This document shows positions 45,346 to 54,144 of a stretch of 64,000 nt of DNA, in pieces. A program made the translations under genes and the position numbers. The first letter of the stretch is position 1. The number at the start of each line of letters is the position of its first letter. Origin of the DNA: Streptomyces sp. NRRL S-340 (lineage in GTDB: Bacteria; Actinomycetota; Actinomycetes; Streptomycetales; Streptomycetaceae); contig NZ_JOIY01000017.1 of NCBI RefSeq assembly GCF_000720185.1, positions 62,001 to 126,000 of the forward strand. Reading direction: 5' to 3'. The notes beneath the pieces are model-generated. The model worked only from the letters and a program-made list of their open reading frames with translations, had not been told where the DNA came from and made no database searches.

Positions 45346-46617
45346 TCACCGGCGTACGGCCGTCGTGACCCAGCCGATCACCAGCCAGATCGCGGCCACC
45401 GCGCAGACGCCGGTCCAGCCCCAGTGGGCGAAGGCGGGGGCCGCCGCGGAGGAGGCCAGCGCGGCGCCCGCGAAGCCCGAGACGACGTAGGCCGTGTTGG
45501 CGGTCGCCGGGGCGGAGGTGGTGGTCAGCGCCAGGGTCTGGTTGGCGACGTGGGAGGCGACCAGGGCCGCGTGGATCGCGACCGCGGCGACGAACAGCGC
45601 GACGATGGTGTGCCCGCCCAGCCAGAACAGCGGTACGGACACGGCGGCCAGGAGGTATGCGTTGCGCACGACCTTGCCGGCGCCGAACCGGTCCACGAGG
45701 CCGCCCGCGAGCGGCGCCACCGCGCTCGCCGCCAGTCCGAAGAGGCCGAACAGTCCGGCGGTCGCGATCGACAGGCCGTAGGCCGGGCCGGTGAGCAGCA
45801 GCGCGAGCGAGGTCCACAGGGCGCTCCACGCGCCGAACATGCCGGCCTGGCGCAGGCACGCGCGCCACAGGTCGGGCGAGCGGCGGACGAGTCCGGGCAG
45901 GGCGGCGATGCCGGACAGCAGCGGTCCTGAGCCGCGGCGGCCCTCCGACGGCAGGGCGAGGGCGGTCGCCAGGCCGAGCGCCAGGGTCAGCACCGACGCG
46001 CCGACGAACACCCACCGCCAGCCGAACGCCTGGCCGGCCAGCGCGCCGATGACCCGTGCGGCGACGATGCCGGTGAACAGGCCAGCTATGACGGCGGCGA
46101 CGTGCCGGGCGCGGCGGTCGACGGGGGCGCGTTCGACGACCAGCGGGACGAGGAGCTGCGGGACGACGGTCGCGGCGGACGCGACGAACACGGCGGAGGC
46201 GAGCGCGCCGGTGCCGGGGGCCGCCGCGGCGACGAGCAGCGCGGCCGTCGTGGCCACCGACAGGACGGCCACCAGCGGGCGCCGGTTGACGCGGTCGCCG
46301 AGCGGCGCGAAGAAGAGCAGCCCGGCCGCGTACCCGAACTGGGCCACGGAGGCGATCCAGGCCACCCCCGAGGGCGCCGTACCGAAGTCGCGGGCGATGA
46401 GGGGGAGCAGCGGCGCCGCGAGGTAGATGTTGCCCGCGGTGATCGCGGTGCACAGGGCGATGAGGGCGAGGAAGGCGTTGGGGCCGAGACCGCGGCGGGT
46501 GGCCGCGGGAACGGGGGCGGCCTCGGGGGCACCACCCGCGGTGGCGTGCGGCGCGTCGGCCCGGGGCGCGGTCCGGGAGGTGGCGGGGGCTGGCGCTGGG
46601 GCTGGGGACGACGACAT
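45346..46617 (-). CDS. MFS drug efflux transporter (SCO4007-like)
   Basis: A 423-aa major facilitator with about 12 membrane segments after a Pro/Ala-rich N-terminus. The motif A-like LGDRVNRRPLV between helices 2 and 3 and AGGLVDRFGAGKV between 8 and 9 mark the drug:H+ antiporter type. It diverges from a TetR regulator, with two matching operators in the gap. The arrangement equals SCO4007/SCO4008 of S. coelicolor, where the TetR protein senses cationic dyes and quaternary amines and represses the pump. Orthology is assumed from layout. Confidence 0.9.
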   Translation of the reverse strand: MSSSPAPAPAPATSRTAPRADAPHATAGGAPEAAPVPAATRRGLGPNAFLALIALCTAITAGNIYLAAPLLPLIARDFGTAPSGVAWIASVAQFGYAAGLLFFAPLGDRVNRRPLVAVLSVATTAALLVAAAAPGTGALASAVFVASAATVVPQLLVPLVVERAPVDRRARHVAAVIAGLFTGIVAARVIGALAGQAFGWRWVFVGASVLTLALGLATALALPSEGRRGSGPLLSGIAALPGLVRRSPDLWRACLRQAGMFGAWSALWTSLALLLTGPAYGLSIATAGLFGLFGLAASAVAPLAGGLVDRFGAGKVVRNAYLLAAVSVPLFWLGGHTIVALFVAAVAIHAALVASHVANQTLALTTTSAPATANTAYVVSGFAGAALASSAAAPAFAHWGWTGVCAVAAIWLVIGWVTTAVRR

Positions 46618-46648
46618 GGTGCGGGGCCTCCGAGGCGGGACGGATTCG

Positions 46649-46666
46649 CAACCAACTGGTTGGTTG
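46649..46666. promoter_or_regulatory. TetR operator, MFS-proximal
   Basis: CAACCAACTGGTTGGTTG: 8-bp arms around TG, 32 bases upstream of the MFS start. It is almost the same sequence as the second operator. Confidence 0.85.
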
Positions 46667-46704
46667 GACTGTGGAACAGTCTGCGCCCGAGATCCATTCC
46701 CTGT

Positions 46705-46722
46705 CAACCAAACAGTTGGTTG
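46705..46722. promoter_or_regulatory. TetR operator, regulator-proximal
   Basis: CAACCAAACAGTTGGTTG: 7-bp arms around ACAG, 22 bases upstream of the TetR start. With the first operator (56 bases apart, same length) it should let the regulator repress both the pump and itself. Confidence 0.85.
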
Positions 46723-46744
46723 CTAAGCGGAGTACGCTGGTCCC

Positions 46745-47329
46745 ATGGCAGTCAGGGACCCCGAGGCCACCAAGGCCCGTATCTTCGACGCGGCGGTAGC
46801 CGAGTTCGCCCGGCACGGCATCGCGGGCGCCCGCATCGACCGCATCGCCGCTCAGGCCAAGGCCAACAAGCAGCTCATCTACGCCTACTACGGCAACAAG
46901 TCCGACCTGTTCACGCACGTCCTCGGCAGGTGCATGGTCGACCTCGCCGCGGCCGTGCCCATCGATCCGGACGACATCGACGGCTGGATGGACCGCCTCC
47001 TCGACTACCACGCCGCCCATCCCGAACTGCTGCGCCTGCTCTTCTGGGAGGGCGTCGAGTACGGCACCGACGAACTCCCCGACGAACCCGCGCGCCAGGC
47101 GCACTACGCCCGCAAGGTCGCCGCGCTCCGGGACGGCCAGGAGCGGGGCGTCATCACCGACGCCATGCCGGCCCGGGACCTGATGTTCCTGCTGGTCGCG
47201 CTGGCCGGCTGGGGCGCGGCCGTTCCGCAGATGCGGCGGATCCTGGTGGGCTCGGCGGACTCCGACGGCGAACACCTGCGGTCGTCGATCCGCGAGGCGG
47301 CCCGGCGCCTGGCGGCGCCCAGGACCTAG
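46745..47329 (+). CDS. TetR-family multidrug-sensing repressor (SCO4008-like)
   Basis: A 194-aa regulator. The N-terminal helix-turn-helix reads TKARIFDAAVAEFARHGIAG then ARIDRIAAQAKANKQLIYAY with YYGNKSDLF, the standard TetR DNA-binding domain. The ligand domain contains FWEGVEYGTDELP and a hydrophobic stretch DLMFLLVALAGWGAAVP. It is divergent from the MFS pump it probably represses. Confidence 0.93.
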   Translation: MAVRDPEATKARIFDAAVAEFARHGIAGARIDRIAAQAKANKQLIYAYYGNKSDLFTHVLGRCMVDLAAAVPIDPDDIDGWMDRLLDYHAAHPELLRLLFWEGVEYGTDELPDEPARQAHYARKVAALRDGQERGVITDAMPARDLMFLLVALAGWGAAVPQMRRILVGSADSDGEHLRSSIREAARRLAAPRT

Positions 47330-47641
47330 TGCCGTGACCGGGAAGGTCCACCGGCTCGCGACACCCGGCACGGCACCTCGCCGCGTTCCCGAACCTCGCC
47401 GCGTTCCCGAACCGCGCCGCGTCGTCGCATCACCCCGCGTCGTCGCAGCACCCGAGTACGTCCGGTACGCCGGTCATGCTCCGCCTCGCGATGCACCCCC
47501 ACCGCCCGGACGGCGCGGGAGGTGCTCCCGTCACCGGACACCGCGGGCTTCCCGGCAGACCTTCCCGGCCACGGCACCAGCCGGGCCGGCCGGGCAGAGG
47601 GGCCGCCGCGTTCCGCGGGCGGCCGGTGCCTCGGCCGTGCC
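47330..47641. other. 312-base gap with short repeats
   Basis: Between the TetR gene and the convergent hybrid kinase. CCTCGCCGCGTTCCCGAA occurs twice in tandem (about 47376-47411), and GCGTCGTCGCA also repeats just after. No gene is supported. Confidence 0.5.
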
Positions 47642-50600
47642 TCAGTTGGTTCCGATCCGGGCCAGCAGGTCCACGATCCGTGTCTGCACCTCGGTGCTCG
47701 TGGACCGCTCCGCCAGGAACAGCACCGTCTCGCCGGAGGCCAGCCGCGGCAGGTCCGCCTGGTCGACGGCGGCCGTGTAGACGACCAGCGGGGTGCGGTT
47801 GAGCTGCCCGTTCGCCCGCAGCCAGTCGAGGATCCCGGCCCGGCGGCGGTGCACCTGCATCAGGTCCATCACCACCAGGTTCGGCCGGAACCGGCCCGCC
47901 AGCGCCACCGCGTCCGCGTCGCTCGCGGCCCGCGCCACCTGCATCCCGCGCCGTTCCAGCGTCGCGGTCAGCGCCAGCGCGATCTCCGCGTGCTCCTCGA
48001 TCAGCAGGACGCGCGGCGGGTGCTGCTCGCTGTCGCGCGGCGCGAGCGCCTTCAGCAGGACCGCCGGGTCGGCACCGTACGCCGCCTCCCGGGTCGCCTG
48101 CCCGAGCCCGGCCGTGACCAGCACCGGCACCTCCGCGGCGACCGCCGCCTGACGCAGCGACTGCAGCGCGGTGCGCGTGATCGGCCCGGTCAGCGGGTCG
48201 ACGAACAGGGCGGCCGGGAAGGCCGCGATCTGCGCGTCGACCTCTTCGCGCGAGTGCACGATCACGGGACGGTAGCCGCGGTCGCTGAGCGCCTGCTGCG
48301 TGGTGACGTCCGGGGCCGGCCAGACGAGCAGCCGGCGCGGGTTGTCCAGCGGCTCCGGCGGCAGTTCGTCGTCCATCGGCTGCGGGCGCGGCGGGTCCGC
48401 GACCTCGACGGCACCGCCCGGTCCGTCCAGCGGTTCGGGGCCCTCGGCGGCGTTCTCGTCCGGTGCCCCTATGGCGTACGACCGTCCGGCGCCCTCGGAC
48501 GCCTGTGCGAGCCGCGGCTGCCCGGTGAGGGGCGCCTGGGGCTGCTGGGACTGCTGGGCCGTGGGGGCCGGGGCCGCGGGGGCGGCAGGAGCCGCCGGAA
48601 CCGCGGGCGCCACGGGGGACCCGTTCGGGGAGGGCTGCGGGGCGGGCCGCTCGGGCGCCGGCGGATGCGGCCGGGCCGCCGCCTGGTCGGGGCGCTGCTG
48701 CCTCGGCTGCTGCTCCGGGCGCGCGGCGGCCGGGTCCGGCGGTGTGCCGAGCTTGCGGCGGCGCCCGGAACCACCGGCCGCGTGCGGCGGTGGGGTGGCC
48801 GTCGGCTGCTGCACCTGCGCGGCCTGACGGCTGAAGGGCACGCCCTGCCCCAGCGTCCGTACGCTGATCGACCGGCCCTGTGTCGAGTTCGGGTCGACCG
48901 GCACGGCGGACTCGGCGGGCAGCGGCTGGGCCGCACGCGGCGCGGCCCCGGCGGCGGGCCCGGTGCCCGGCATCGCAGGCCGGCCGACGGGCTGCTCGGG
49001 CGGCAACGGGGTTCCGGTGGCCGGCGTGGCGGTGACCGGTGTTCCGGGCGCCGACGGGGTGCCGTGCGGGGGCGTGCCGGCGCCGGGCCGGGGCGCGGGG
49101 TGCGGGACGCCGGGGGCGGCGGCCGGGGCGCCCGGCGCGAGGGGCGTGCCCGGGACGGCGAGCGGTGCTCCGGGGTGGACGGACGGTACGGGACCCGTGG
49201 CGCCGGCCGGCGGCAGGGGGACGCCCGCGCCGGACGTGTCGTCCGTGCCGCCACCGGGCCACGGCTGCGGCGGGGCGACGGGGGCCGTGCCGGAGCCGTC
49301 CACGGCGGGAGCGGGGGGAGCGGGGGGAGCGGAGGGCGCCGGGGCGGCCCCGGCCGGCTCGGCCACCGCCCGCCGCCGCCGACCGGTCGGCACGCTCGCG
49401 GGATGCGGCTGCGGAGGCGTGTGGTCGTCGGCCTGGTCATGGCCCACGGCGTCGTGCCGGCCCTCGTCGGGGCCGACGCCCGGGGCAGCACCGGGGCCGA
49501 CGCCCGGGACCGCGCCCGGACCGGCACCCGGGACAGCGCCGGGGGCGGCAGCCGGGTCCTGGACGGGAACAGCCGGTCCCTGGTGCGGGAGTTGCGCCTG
49601 AACCTGCGCCTGCCGCGGCGCCTGCTTGGGCTCCTGCGCCTGCTGAGTCGTCTGCGGCACATGCGGTACATGCGGCGTCTGTGGCATCTGCGGGCCCTCG
49701 GCCCCGGCGGCGGGCCGGTCCGCGTCGGCCGGCGGCAGGGCGAACACCGTACGGGGCGCCGCTTCCTGAGCGGCGGCACGCTCGGTCGCCGCCGCGAGAG
49801 CGCGCCGGCGACGACCGGTCGGCTGAGCCGCGGCGCCACCGGATTCCCCGGGCGCAAGCCCGGCCGGAACCGGAACAGCGGAGGCAGGAGCAGCCGGCGC
49901 CCCGGGTCCCGCAGGACTCTCCGCATCCGTGCCCGCGCCGGCCGGCCGGTCCGGCGCGGCGCCCGGCGCCCCGGGCGCCGCGGGCAGGGCGTGGGGCTCG
50001 CCGGTCTCGTACCGATCCCGCGGCCCGCCGGGCAGGGGCACCGGCACGCCCTGCGGCGGCACCGTACCGCCCAGGCCCGACCCCGACGCCGCCGTACCCG
50101 CAGCATGCTCGGCCGCCGTCACCACGGCACCCTCGGCCACGTCCGGGTCGGCGGGCCGGCCGCGCCGGCGCCCCGTGCCACCGGAGCCGTCCGGGCCCTG
50201 CGAGGTCCGGACCGCTTCCGGCGCCGGTTCCTCGACCGCGCGCCTGCGGCGCCGTCCGGTGGGCGTCGACCCGGTGCCGGGCTCGGCGGAGGGCTCCCCC
50301 TCGCCGTCACCGTCCAGGAACGCGTCCGTGGAGGCCCGCCGGGCACGGCGCCGCCCGCCGCCGCCCGTCGCCTGCGCGGGCAGCGTGACCTCGACGGCCG
50401 TGCCGTCCCCGCCCCGCGGGCCCGCGCCCGCTTCCGGGTCCGCCGCCGGGTCCGTCTGCGCCGTGCCCGCTCCGGTGCCGTGCGCTCCTGGCGCACCCGG
50501 CGCGTCCGCCGTGCCCGGTGCGCCCGTGGCGGCCGCCGGGCCGGCCGGGCCCAGGGCGGCGGTGTGCGGGGCGGCCGGTTCCAGGGTGCCGGGAAGGCCC

Positions 50601-52297
50601 ATGGCCATGGCTCCCGCACCGCCCCCGATGGGCACCTCCAGGACGTACGCGCTGCCGCTCATCCCGGGCACCTGGTGCGTCTGCAGCACGCCCCCGTGGG
50701 CCCGGACGATCCCGCGCACGATCGGCTCGTGCACCGGGTCTCCCCCGGCGTACGGACCGCGCACCTCGATCCGTACGACCGCGCCGCGCTGCGCCGCCGC
50801 GACCACGACGGTGTTGTCCATGTAACCGGTCGTCGAGACGGGCGCGTTGCCGGTCGCGTCCACGCCCGCGACGTCCGCGACGAGGTGTGCGAGCGCGGTG
50901 GCGAGGCGCTGCGGGTCGACCTCGGCCTCGATGGGCGGCGCGTGCACGGCGAACTGCACCCGGCCGGGTCCGACGAGGTCCACGGCGCCGTCGACACCGG
51001 CGGCGACGACGGCGTCGAGCATCACCTTCGTCCGGGTGATCTGCTCGCTGCCGATGTCCAGGCGCTGGTAGCCGAGGACGTTGTCGATGAGGGTGGTGAT
51101 GCGCGAGTAGCCGGCGGACAGGTGGTGCAGGACCTGGTTCGCCTCGGGCCACAGCTGCCCGGCGTCGTCGGCGGCCAGGGCCGCCAGCTCGCGGCGCAGT
51201 TCGTCGAGGGGGCCGCGCAGGGAGCCGCCGAGCAGGGTCAGCAGTTGCTCGTGGCGGGCGGCGAGCGCCTCGTAGCGGTCCTTCTCGCGCTCGCCCAGGG
51301 CCGCGTACCGGTCCTCGCCGGCGGCCAGTTCCTCCGCGTGCCGCTCGGTCAGCTCGTCGATCTCGGCCGCGTGCTGCCGGCGCAGCGCCTCGAGCGCGGC
51401 GGCGTGCTCCTCGGCGAGCCGCTCCCGCTCCTCGGCGTGCCGCTGCGCGGCGGCGTCCATCTCCTCGGCGAGCGCGTCGTAGGGGCGGCGGTCGGTGAAG
51501 GTCATCACGGCGCCGACCAACTGGTCGCCGTCCCGGACGGGCGCGGTGGTCAGGTCGACGGGCAGCTTGTCACCCGCCTTGGACCACACCACCTGGCCGC
51601 GCACCCGGTGCTTGCGCCCGGAGCGCAGCGTGTCGGCGAGCGGGGACTCCTCGTACGGGAACGGCGAGCCGTCGGCGCGGGAGTGCAGGACGAGGGTGTG
51701 CAGTTCCCGGCCGCCGAGTTCACCGGCGCGGTAACCGAGGATCTGGGCGGCGGCGGGGTTGACGAGCACGATCCGCCCGTCGGTGTCGGTACCGACGACA
51801 CCCTCGGACGCGGCCCGCAGGATCATCTCGGTCTGCCGCTGCGAACGGGCGAGTTCGGCCTCGGTGTCCACCGTGCCGGCCAGGTCGCGGACGACCAGCA
51901 TCAGCAGTTCGTCAGCGGTGTATCCGGAGCCGTCGTAGGCCTGCTGGCCGTTCTGCAGGTTCGCGCTCGTGACCTCGACAGGGAACTCGGTCCCGTCGGT
52001 GCGCCGCGCGGTCATCCGGGTCGGCTTGGTCCGCGCGCGCGGGTCGATGTGGTCCGGGCGGCGCATGGAGCCGGGGATGAGCCTGGAGTCGAACTGCGGC
52101 AGCAGGTCGAGCAGCCCACGGCCCACCAGGGCGGTGCCCGGCGTCTCGAAGGCCTCCAGCGCGATGGTGTTGGCGTTCACGACGGTGCCGTTGGCGTTGA
52201 CCAGCAGCAGCGCGTCGGGCAGCGCGTCGAGTATGGCAGCGAGGCGAGCAGCGCCTCGGGATGGCCTGCTGCTCACGAGACGCTTCCTCCCTGTCAC
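47642..52297 (-). CDS. PAS-PAS-kinase-like-REC-REC hybrid protein
   Basis: A 1551-aa cytoplasmic protein. In order: PAS (about 15-115), PAS (about 150-255), Glu/Ala/Arg-rich coiled coil (about 265-340), DHp-like helices (about 340-410), HATPase-like domain (about 415-540), about 750 residues of Pro/Ala/Gly-rich disordered linker, REC1 (from about 1321, Asp 1367 in FVDPL) and REC2 (from about 1428, Asp 1478 in VVMDLM). The phosphoacceptor box SHELRTPL reads GGSLRGPL, with no His. The N-box reads ALAHLVADVAG and the G-boxes are lost, so kinase activity is doubtful. REC1 keeps Asp, Thr (LVTAG) and Lys (LLKAL) but lacks the acidic pair. REC2 has the acidic EE but no clear Lys. It is probably a signal-receiving scaffold. 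Confidence 0.88.
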   Translation of the reverse strand: MTGRKRLVSSRPSRGAARLAAILDALPDALLLVNANGTVVNANTIALEAFETPGTALVGRGLLDLLPQFDSRLIPGSMRRPDHIDPRARTKPTRMTARRTDGTEFPVEVTSANLQNGQQAYDGSGYTADELLMLVVRDLAGTVDTEAELARSQRQTEMILRAASEGVVGTDTDGRIVLVNPAAAQILGYRAGELGGRELHTLVLHSRADGSPFPYEESPLADTLRSGRKHRVRGQVVWSKAGDKLPVDLTTAPVRDGDQLVGAVMTFTDRRPYDALAEEMDAAAQRHAEERERLAEEHAAALEALRRQHAAEIDELTERHAEELAAGEDRYAALGEREKDRYEALAARHEQLLTLLGGSLRGPLDELRRELAALAADDAGQLWPEANQVLHHLSAGYSRITTLIDNVLGYQRLDIGSEQITRTKVMLDAVVAAGVDGAVDLVGPGRVQFAVHAPPIEAEVDPQRLATALAHLVADVAGVDATGNAPVSTTGYMDNTVVVAAAQRGAVVRIEVRGPYAGGDPVHEPIVRGIVRAHGGVLQTHQVPGMSGSAYVLEVPIGGGAGAMAMGLPGTLEPAAPHTAALGPAGPAAATGAPGTADAPGAPGAHGTGAGTAQTDPAADPEAGAGPRGGDGTAVEVTLPAQATGGGGRRRARRASTDAFLDGDGEGEPSAEPGTGSTPTGRRRRRAVEEPAPEAVRTSQGPDGSGGTGRRRGRPADPDVAEGAVVTAAEHAAGTAASGSGLGGTVPPQGVPVPLPGGPRDRYETGEPHALPAAPGAPGAAPDRPAGAGTDAESPAGPGAPAAPASAVPVPAGLAPGESGGAAAQPTGRRRRALAAATERAAAQEAAPRTVFALPPADADRPAAGAEGPQMPQTPHVPHVPQTTQQAQEPKQAPRQAQVQAQLPHQGPAVPVQDPAAAPGAVPGAGPGAVPGVGPGAAPGVGPDEGRHDAVGHDQADDHTPPQPHPASVPTGRRRRAVAEPAGAAPAPSAPPAPPAPAVDGSGTAPVAPPQPWPGGGTDDTSGAGVPLPPAGATGPVPSVHPGAPLAVPGTPLAPGAPAAAPGVPHPAPRPGAGTPPHGTPSAPGTPVTATPATGTPLPPEQPVGRPAMPGTGPAAGAAPRAAQPLPAESAVPVDPNSTQGRSISVRTLGQGVPFSRQAAQVQQPTATPPPHAAGGSGRRRKLGTPPDPAAARPEQQPRQQRPDQAAARPHPPAPERPAPQPSPNGSPVAPAVPAAPAAPAAPAPTAQQSQQPQAPLTGQPRLAQASEGAGRSYAIGAPDENAAEGPEPLDGPGGAVEVADPPRPQPMDDELPPEPLDNPRRLLVWPAPDVTTQQALSDRGYRPVIVHSREEVDAQIAAFPAALFVDPLTGPITRTALQSLRQAAVAAEVPVLVTAGLGQATREAAYGADPAVLLKALAPRDSEQHPPRVLLIEEHAEIALALTATLERRGMQVARAASDADAVALAGRFRPNLVVMDLMQVHRRRAGILDWLRANGQLNRTPLVVYTAAVDQADLPRLASGETVLFLAERSTSTEVQTRIVDLLARIGTN

Positions 52298-52515
52298 CGC
52301 ACCTTGCCCACCGCGGGGGCCATCTTGCCAACCGGCCCGCAGCGTGTCACGCGAGCGAGTCTAAGCGCTGAGGTTGCGCTCGCGACGCCGGATGCCAGGG
52401 AGGTCGCACGGGGAAGTGACGTCGAACCTGTGACCGTACGGTTCCGCTTCGCACGACCTCCGCACGACCTTTACGGAGTCCCGAACTCCCCTTTACGACC
52501 TCCGGAGGCCACCGG

Positions 52516-52587
52516 ACCACGCCCTCCGGATCTCCGGGCACCACGCCCTCCGGATCTCCGGGCACCACGCCCTCCGGATCTCCGGCG
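52516..52587. repeat. three 24-bp tandem repeats
   Basis: Units start at 52516, 52540 and 52564: ACCACGCCCTCCGGATCTCC followed by GGGC (last copy GGCG). They lie in the 419-base gap 52298-52716 between the hybrid kinase and the SSI-like gene. The length is a multiple of three, and minus-strand frames give GDPEGVVP or CPEIRRAW repeats, but these frames lack credible flanking coding sequence. An AT-richer stretch near 52430-52500 may hold the kinase promoter. Confidence 0.85.
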
Positions 52588-52716
52588 AGCAGGCCGCGAG
52601 GCGGCGGGGACCCCGGCCCCGGACGCCGGAGACTACGGCACGGCGAGGCCGACGCCTACGACGCCGGACGTCCGCACACCCGTCCCCGGTACTGCGGGGG
52701 CCGTACCCGCCGTACG

Positions 52717-53226
52717 TCAGGAACCGAGGTCGGGCAGCACCGGCACGAGCCGGTTCCACCGCTCGATCGCGCAGCCGTCGCGGCGGTCGTACGTCGTGTC
52801 TACCGGGCGTCCCGCCCAGATCCCGGTGACGCGGGCGGTGGCCGGGCCGCCGTACTGCAGGGTGCACGTGCTGCCGTCCGGCACGGGCGCGAAGGTGTCC
52901 CGGCCCCAGCGCGTGTTCCGGTCCAGCGCCCGGCAGGCGCTCCGCACGTGCGGGTGGCTGCCGCCGCCGGGGTGGCAGTACAGCTCGTACGTCCCGTCCC
53001 TGCCGTCACCCGCGTGCCGCACGGTGACGGTGAGGTGATCGCCGGCCCGGTCCTCGTCGCGGACGGGCGGGGGCGCGCCGGGCAGGGCGCCGGCGGGCAC
53101 GGCGGACAGGGCCGCGAAGGCGAGAGCGGCCGCGACGGTGACGACGGAGGCGGAGCCGCCGGGGAGGAAGCGTCGCGGTGAGCGCTGTCGGGAGCGCCCC
53201 GGGGAAGAAGAGCTGACCTGCACCAT
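52717..53226 (-). CDS. secreted subtilisin inhibitor-like (SSI) protein
   Basis: A 169-aa secreted protein: basic N-terminus, hydrophobic signal (VVTVAAALAFAALSAVPAGA), then a domain of about 115 residues with the SSI family's four Cys. Landmarks are ELYCHPGGGSHPHVRSACRALD, GSTCTLQYGGP, VTGIWAGRPVDTTYDRRDGCAIE. The reactive loop, by alignment with SSI (C-P-M-V-Y-D-P), reads C-T-L-Q-Y-G-G-P, giving Leu at P1 but losing the Asp-Pro after Tyr. Such proteins inhibit secreted subtilisin/trypsin-type proteases. The start at 53226 has a weak ribosome binding site. Confidence 0.8.
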   Translation of the reverse strand: MVQVSSSSPGRSRQRSPRRFLPGGSASVVTVAAALAFAALSAVPAGALPGAPPPVRDEDRAGDHLTVTVRHAGDGRDGTYELYCHPGGGSHPHVRSACRALDRNTRWGRDTFAPVPDGSTCTLQYGGPATARVTGIWAGRPVDTTYDRRDGCAIERWNRLVPVLPDLGS

Positions 53227-53422
53227 GCCCGGACTAACGCGCCGCCCGCCGGGACGTTGCGCCCCGGCCGCCTCGCGCACCCCCCGGCCGTGGCGGCACC
53301 CCGGCAAGCACTTTGCCCTCGGCCCCGACTGCCTAGTACCGTAGGGGGCGATTGGTGACACCCCGCTCGTCTGTGTCATCATCTGCACGCACCGATCGCG
53401 CGCTCGCGTGAGCGGTTGTGCT

Positions 53423-53513
53423 GGAGGCGTCGCCTAGTCCGGTCTATGGCGCCGCACTGCTAATGCGGTTTGGGCCTTAAAGCCCATCGAGGGTTCAAAT
53501 CCCTCCGCCTCCG
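53423..53513 (+). tRNA. tRNA-Ser(GCU)
   Basis: A 91-nt class II tRNA. The acceptor GGAGGCG pairs with CGCCTCC; anticodon GCT is in CACTGCTAATG. It has a long variable arm and T-arm GAGGGTTCAAATCCCTC. It shares its acceptor stem with tRNA-Ser(UGA) at 39893. CCA is not encoded. Confidence 0.95.
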
Positions 53514-53525
53514 CGCAAGAGCACC

Positions 53526-53554
53526 GAAGCCCCGGTCCGATGGACCGGGGCTTC
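53526..53554 (+). terminator. terminator after tRNA-Ser(GCU)
   Basis: A 13-bp perfect stem (GAAGCCCCGGTCC with GGACCGGGGCTTC, 3-base loop) 12 bases after the tRNA. Confidence 0.85.
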
Positions 53555-53724
53555 GTCGTTCCCGCGGCCGCTCCCTTTGCCCTCCGCCCTCCCCGGATGA
53601 CGTTTGCCCAGGTCACAACGGGTGGGGGGAACGGATTTCACATGACGGCGGCAGTCATGTAATGTTCTTCCTGTCGCCGCGAGCGGGCCGAAAGGGCCGG
53701 GAGCGAAGACAGAAAACAGAACAA

Positions 53725-53797
53725 GCACTCGTAGCTTAACGGATAGAGCATCTGACTACGGATCAGAAGGTTGCAGGTTCGAATCCTGCCGAGTGCA
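53725..53797 (+). tRNA. tRNA-Arg(ACG)
   Basis: A 73-nt tRNA. The acceptor GCACTCG pairs with CGAGTGC; anticodon ACG is in CTGACTACGGATCAG, read as ICG after A34 deamination. The T-arm is GCAGGTTCGAATCCTGC. CCA is not encoded. Confidence 0.95.
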
Positions 53798-53805
53798 CAC
53801 AGATG

Positions 53806-53833
53806 AGAGGCCCCGGAGAGATCCGGGGCCTCT
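53806..53833 (+). terminator. terminator after tRNA-Arg
   Basis: A 12-bp perfect stem, AGAGGCCCCGGA with TCCGGGGCCTCT, around GAGA. From 53834 to 54144 (311 bases) I see only GC-rich DNA with no supported gene. Confidence 0.85.
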
Positions 53834-54144
53834 TGCGTTGTTGTGGGCGCACGGTGGGGCCGTGGTTCTCATGTCTGCCGGATGTGCGGGAGTTCGCAGG
53901 AGCGGGGGCCGGGGATGTGGGTGCGGGGCGGCCGGGCGGCGGGGTCGAGGAGGCCGGTGGCGTAGGCGCGGGCCTCCAGGGCGGTGCCGGTCCGGGCCGC
54001 GAGGCGGCTCGTGACGGGCGCCTGCCGCGCGCCGGACGGTACGACGGCGCCGGGGTGCCCGCGTGGGAGGCCGGCCGTCGCGGTGAGGGCACGGCACCGG
54101 GCGCGGCCGGCCGTTGTCAGTGGTGGCTCGTACGCTCGTGGGTG

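Noticed and set aside
52347..52867. Possible small repeat proteins from the 24-bp units
   Set aside because: Two frames both give periodic peptides, a consequence of the unit length; neither has a credible start or conserved flanks.
47522..53038. Very long plus-strand open frame (over 1800 codons) opposite the hybrid kinase
   Set aside because: It runs antisense through a Pro/Ala-rich coding region whose third-position GC bias clears stops. Its translation is Arg/Gly-rich with no domains, whereas the minus-strand frame has PAS and REC domains.
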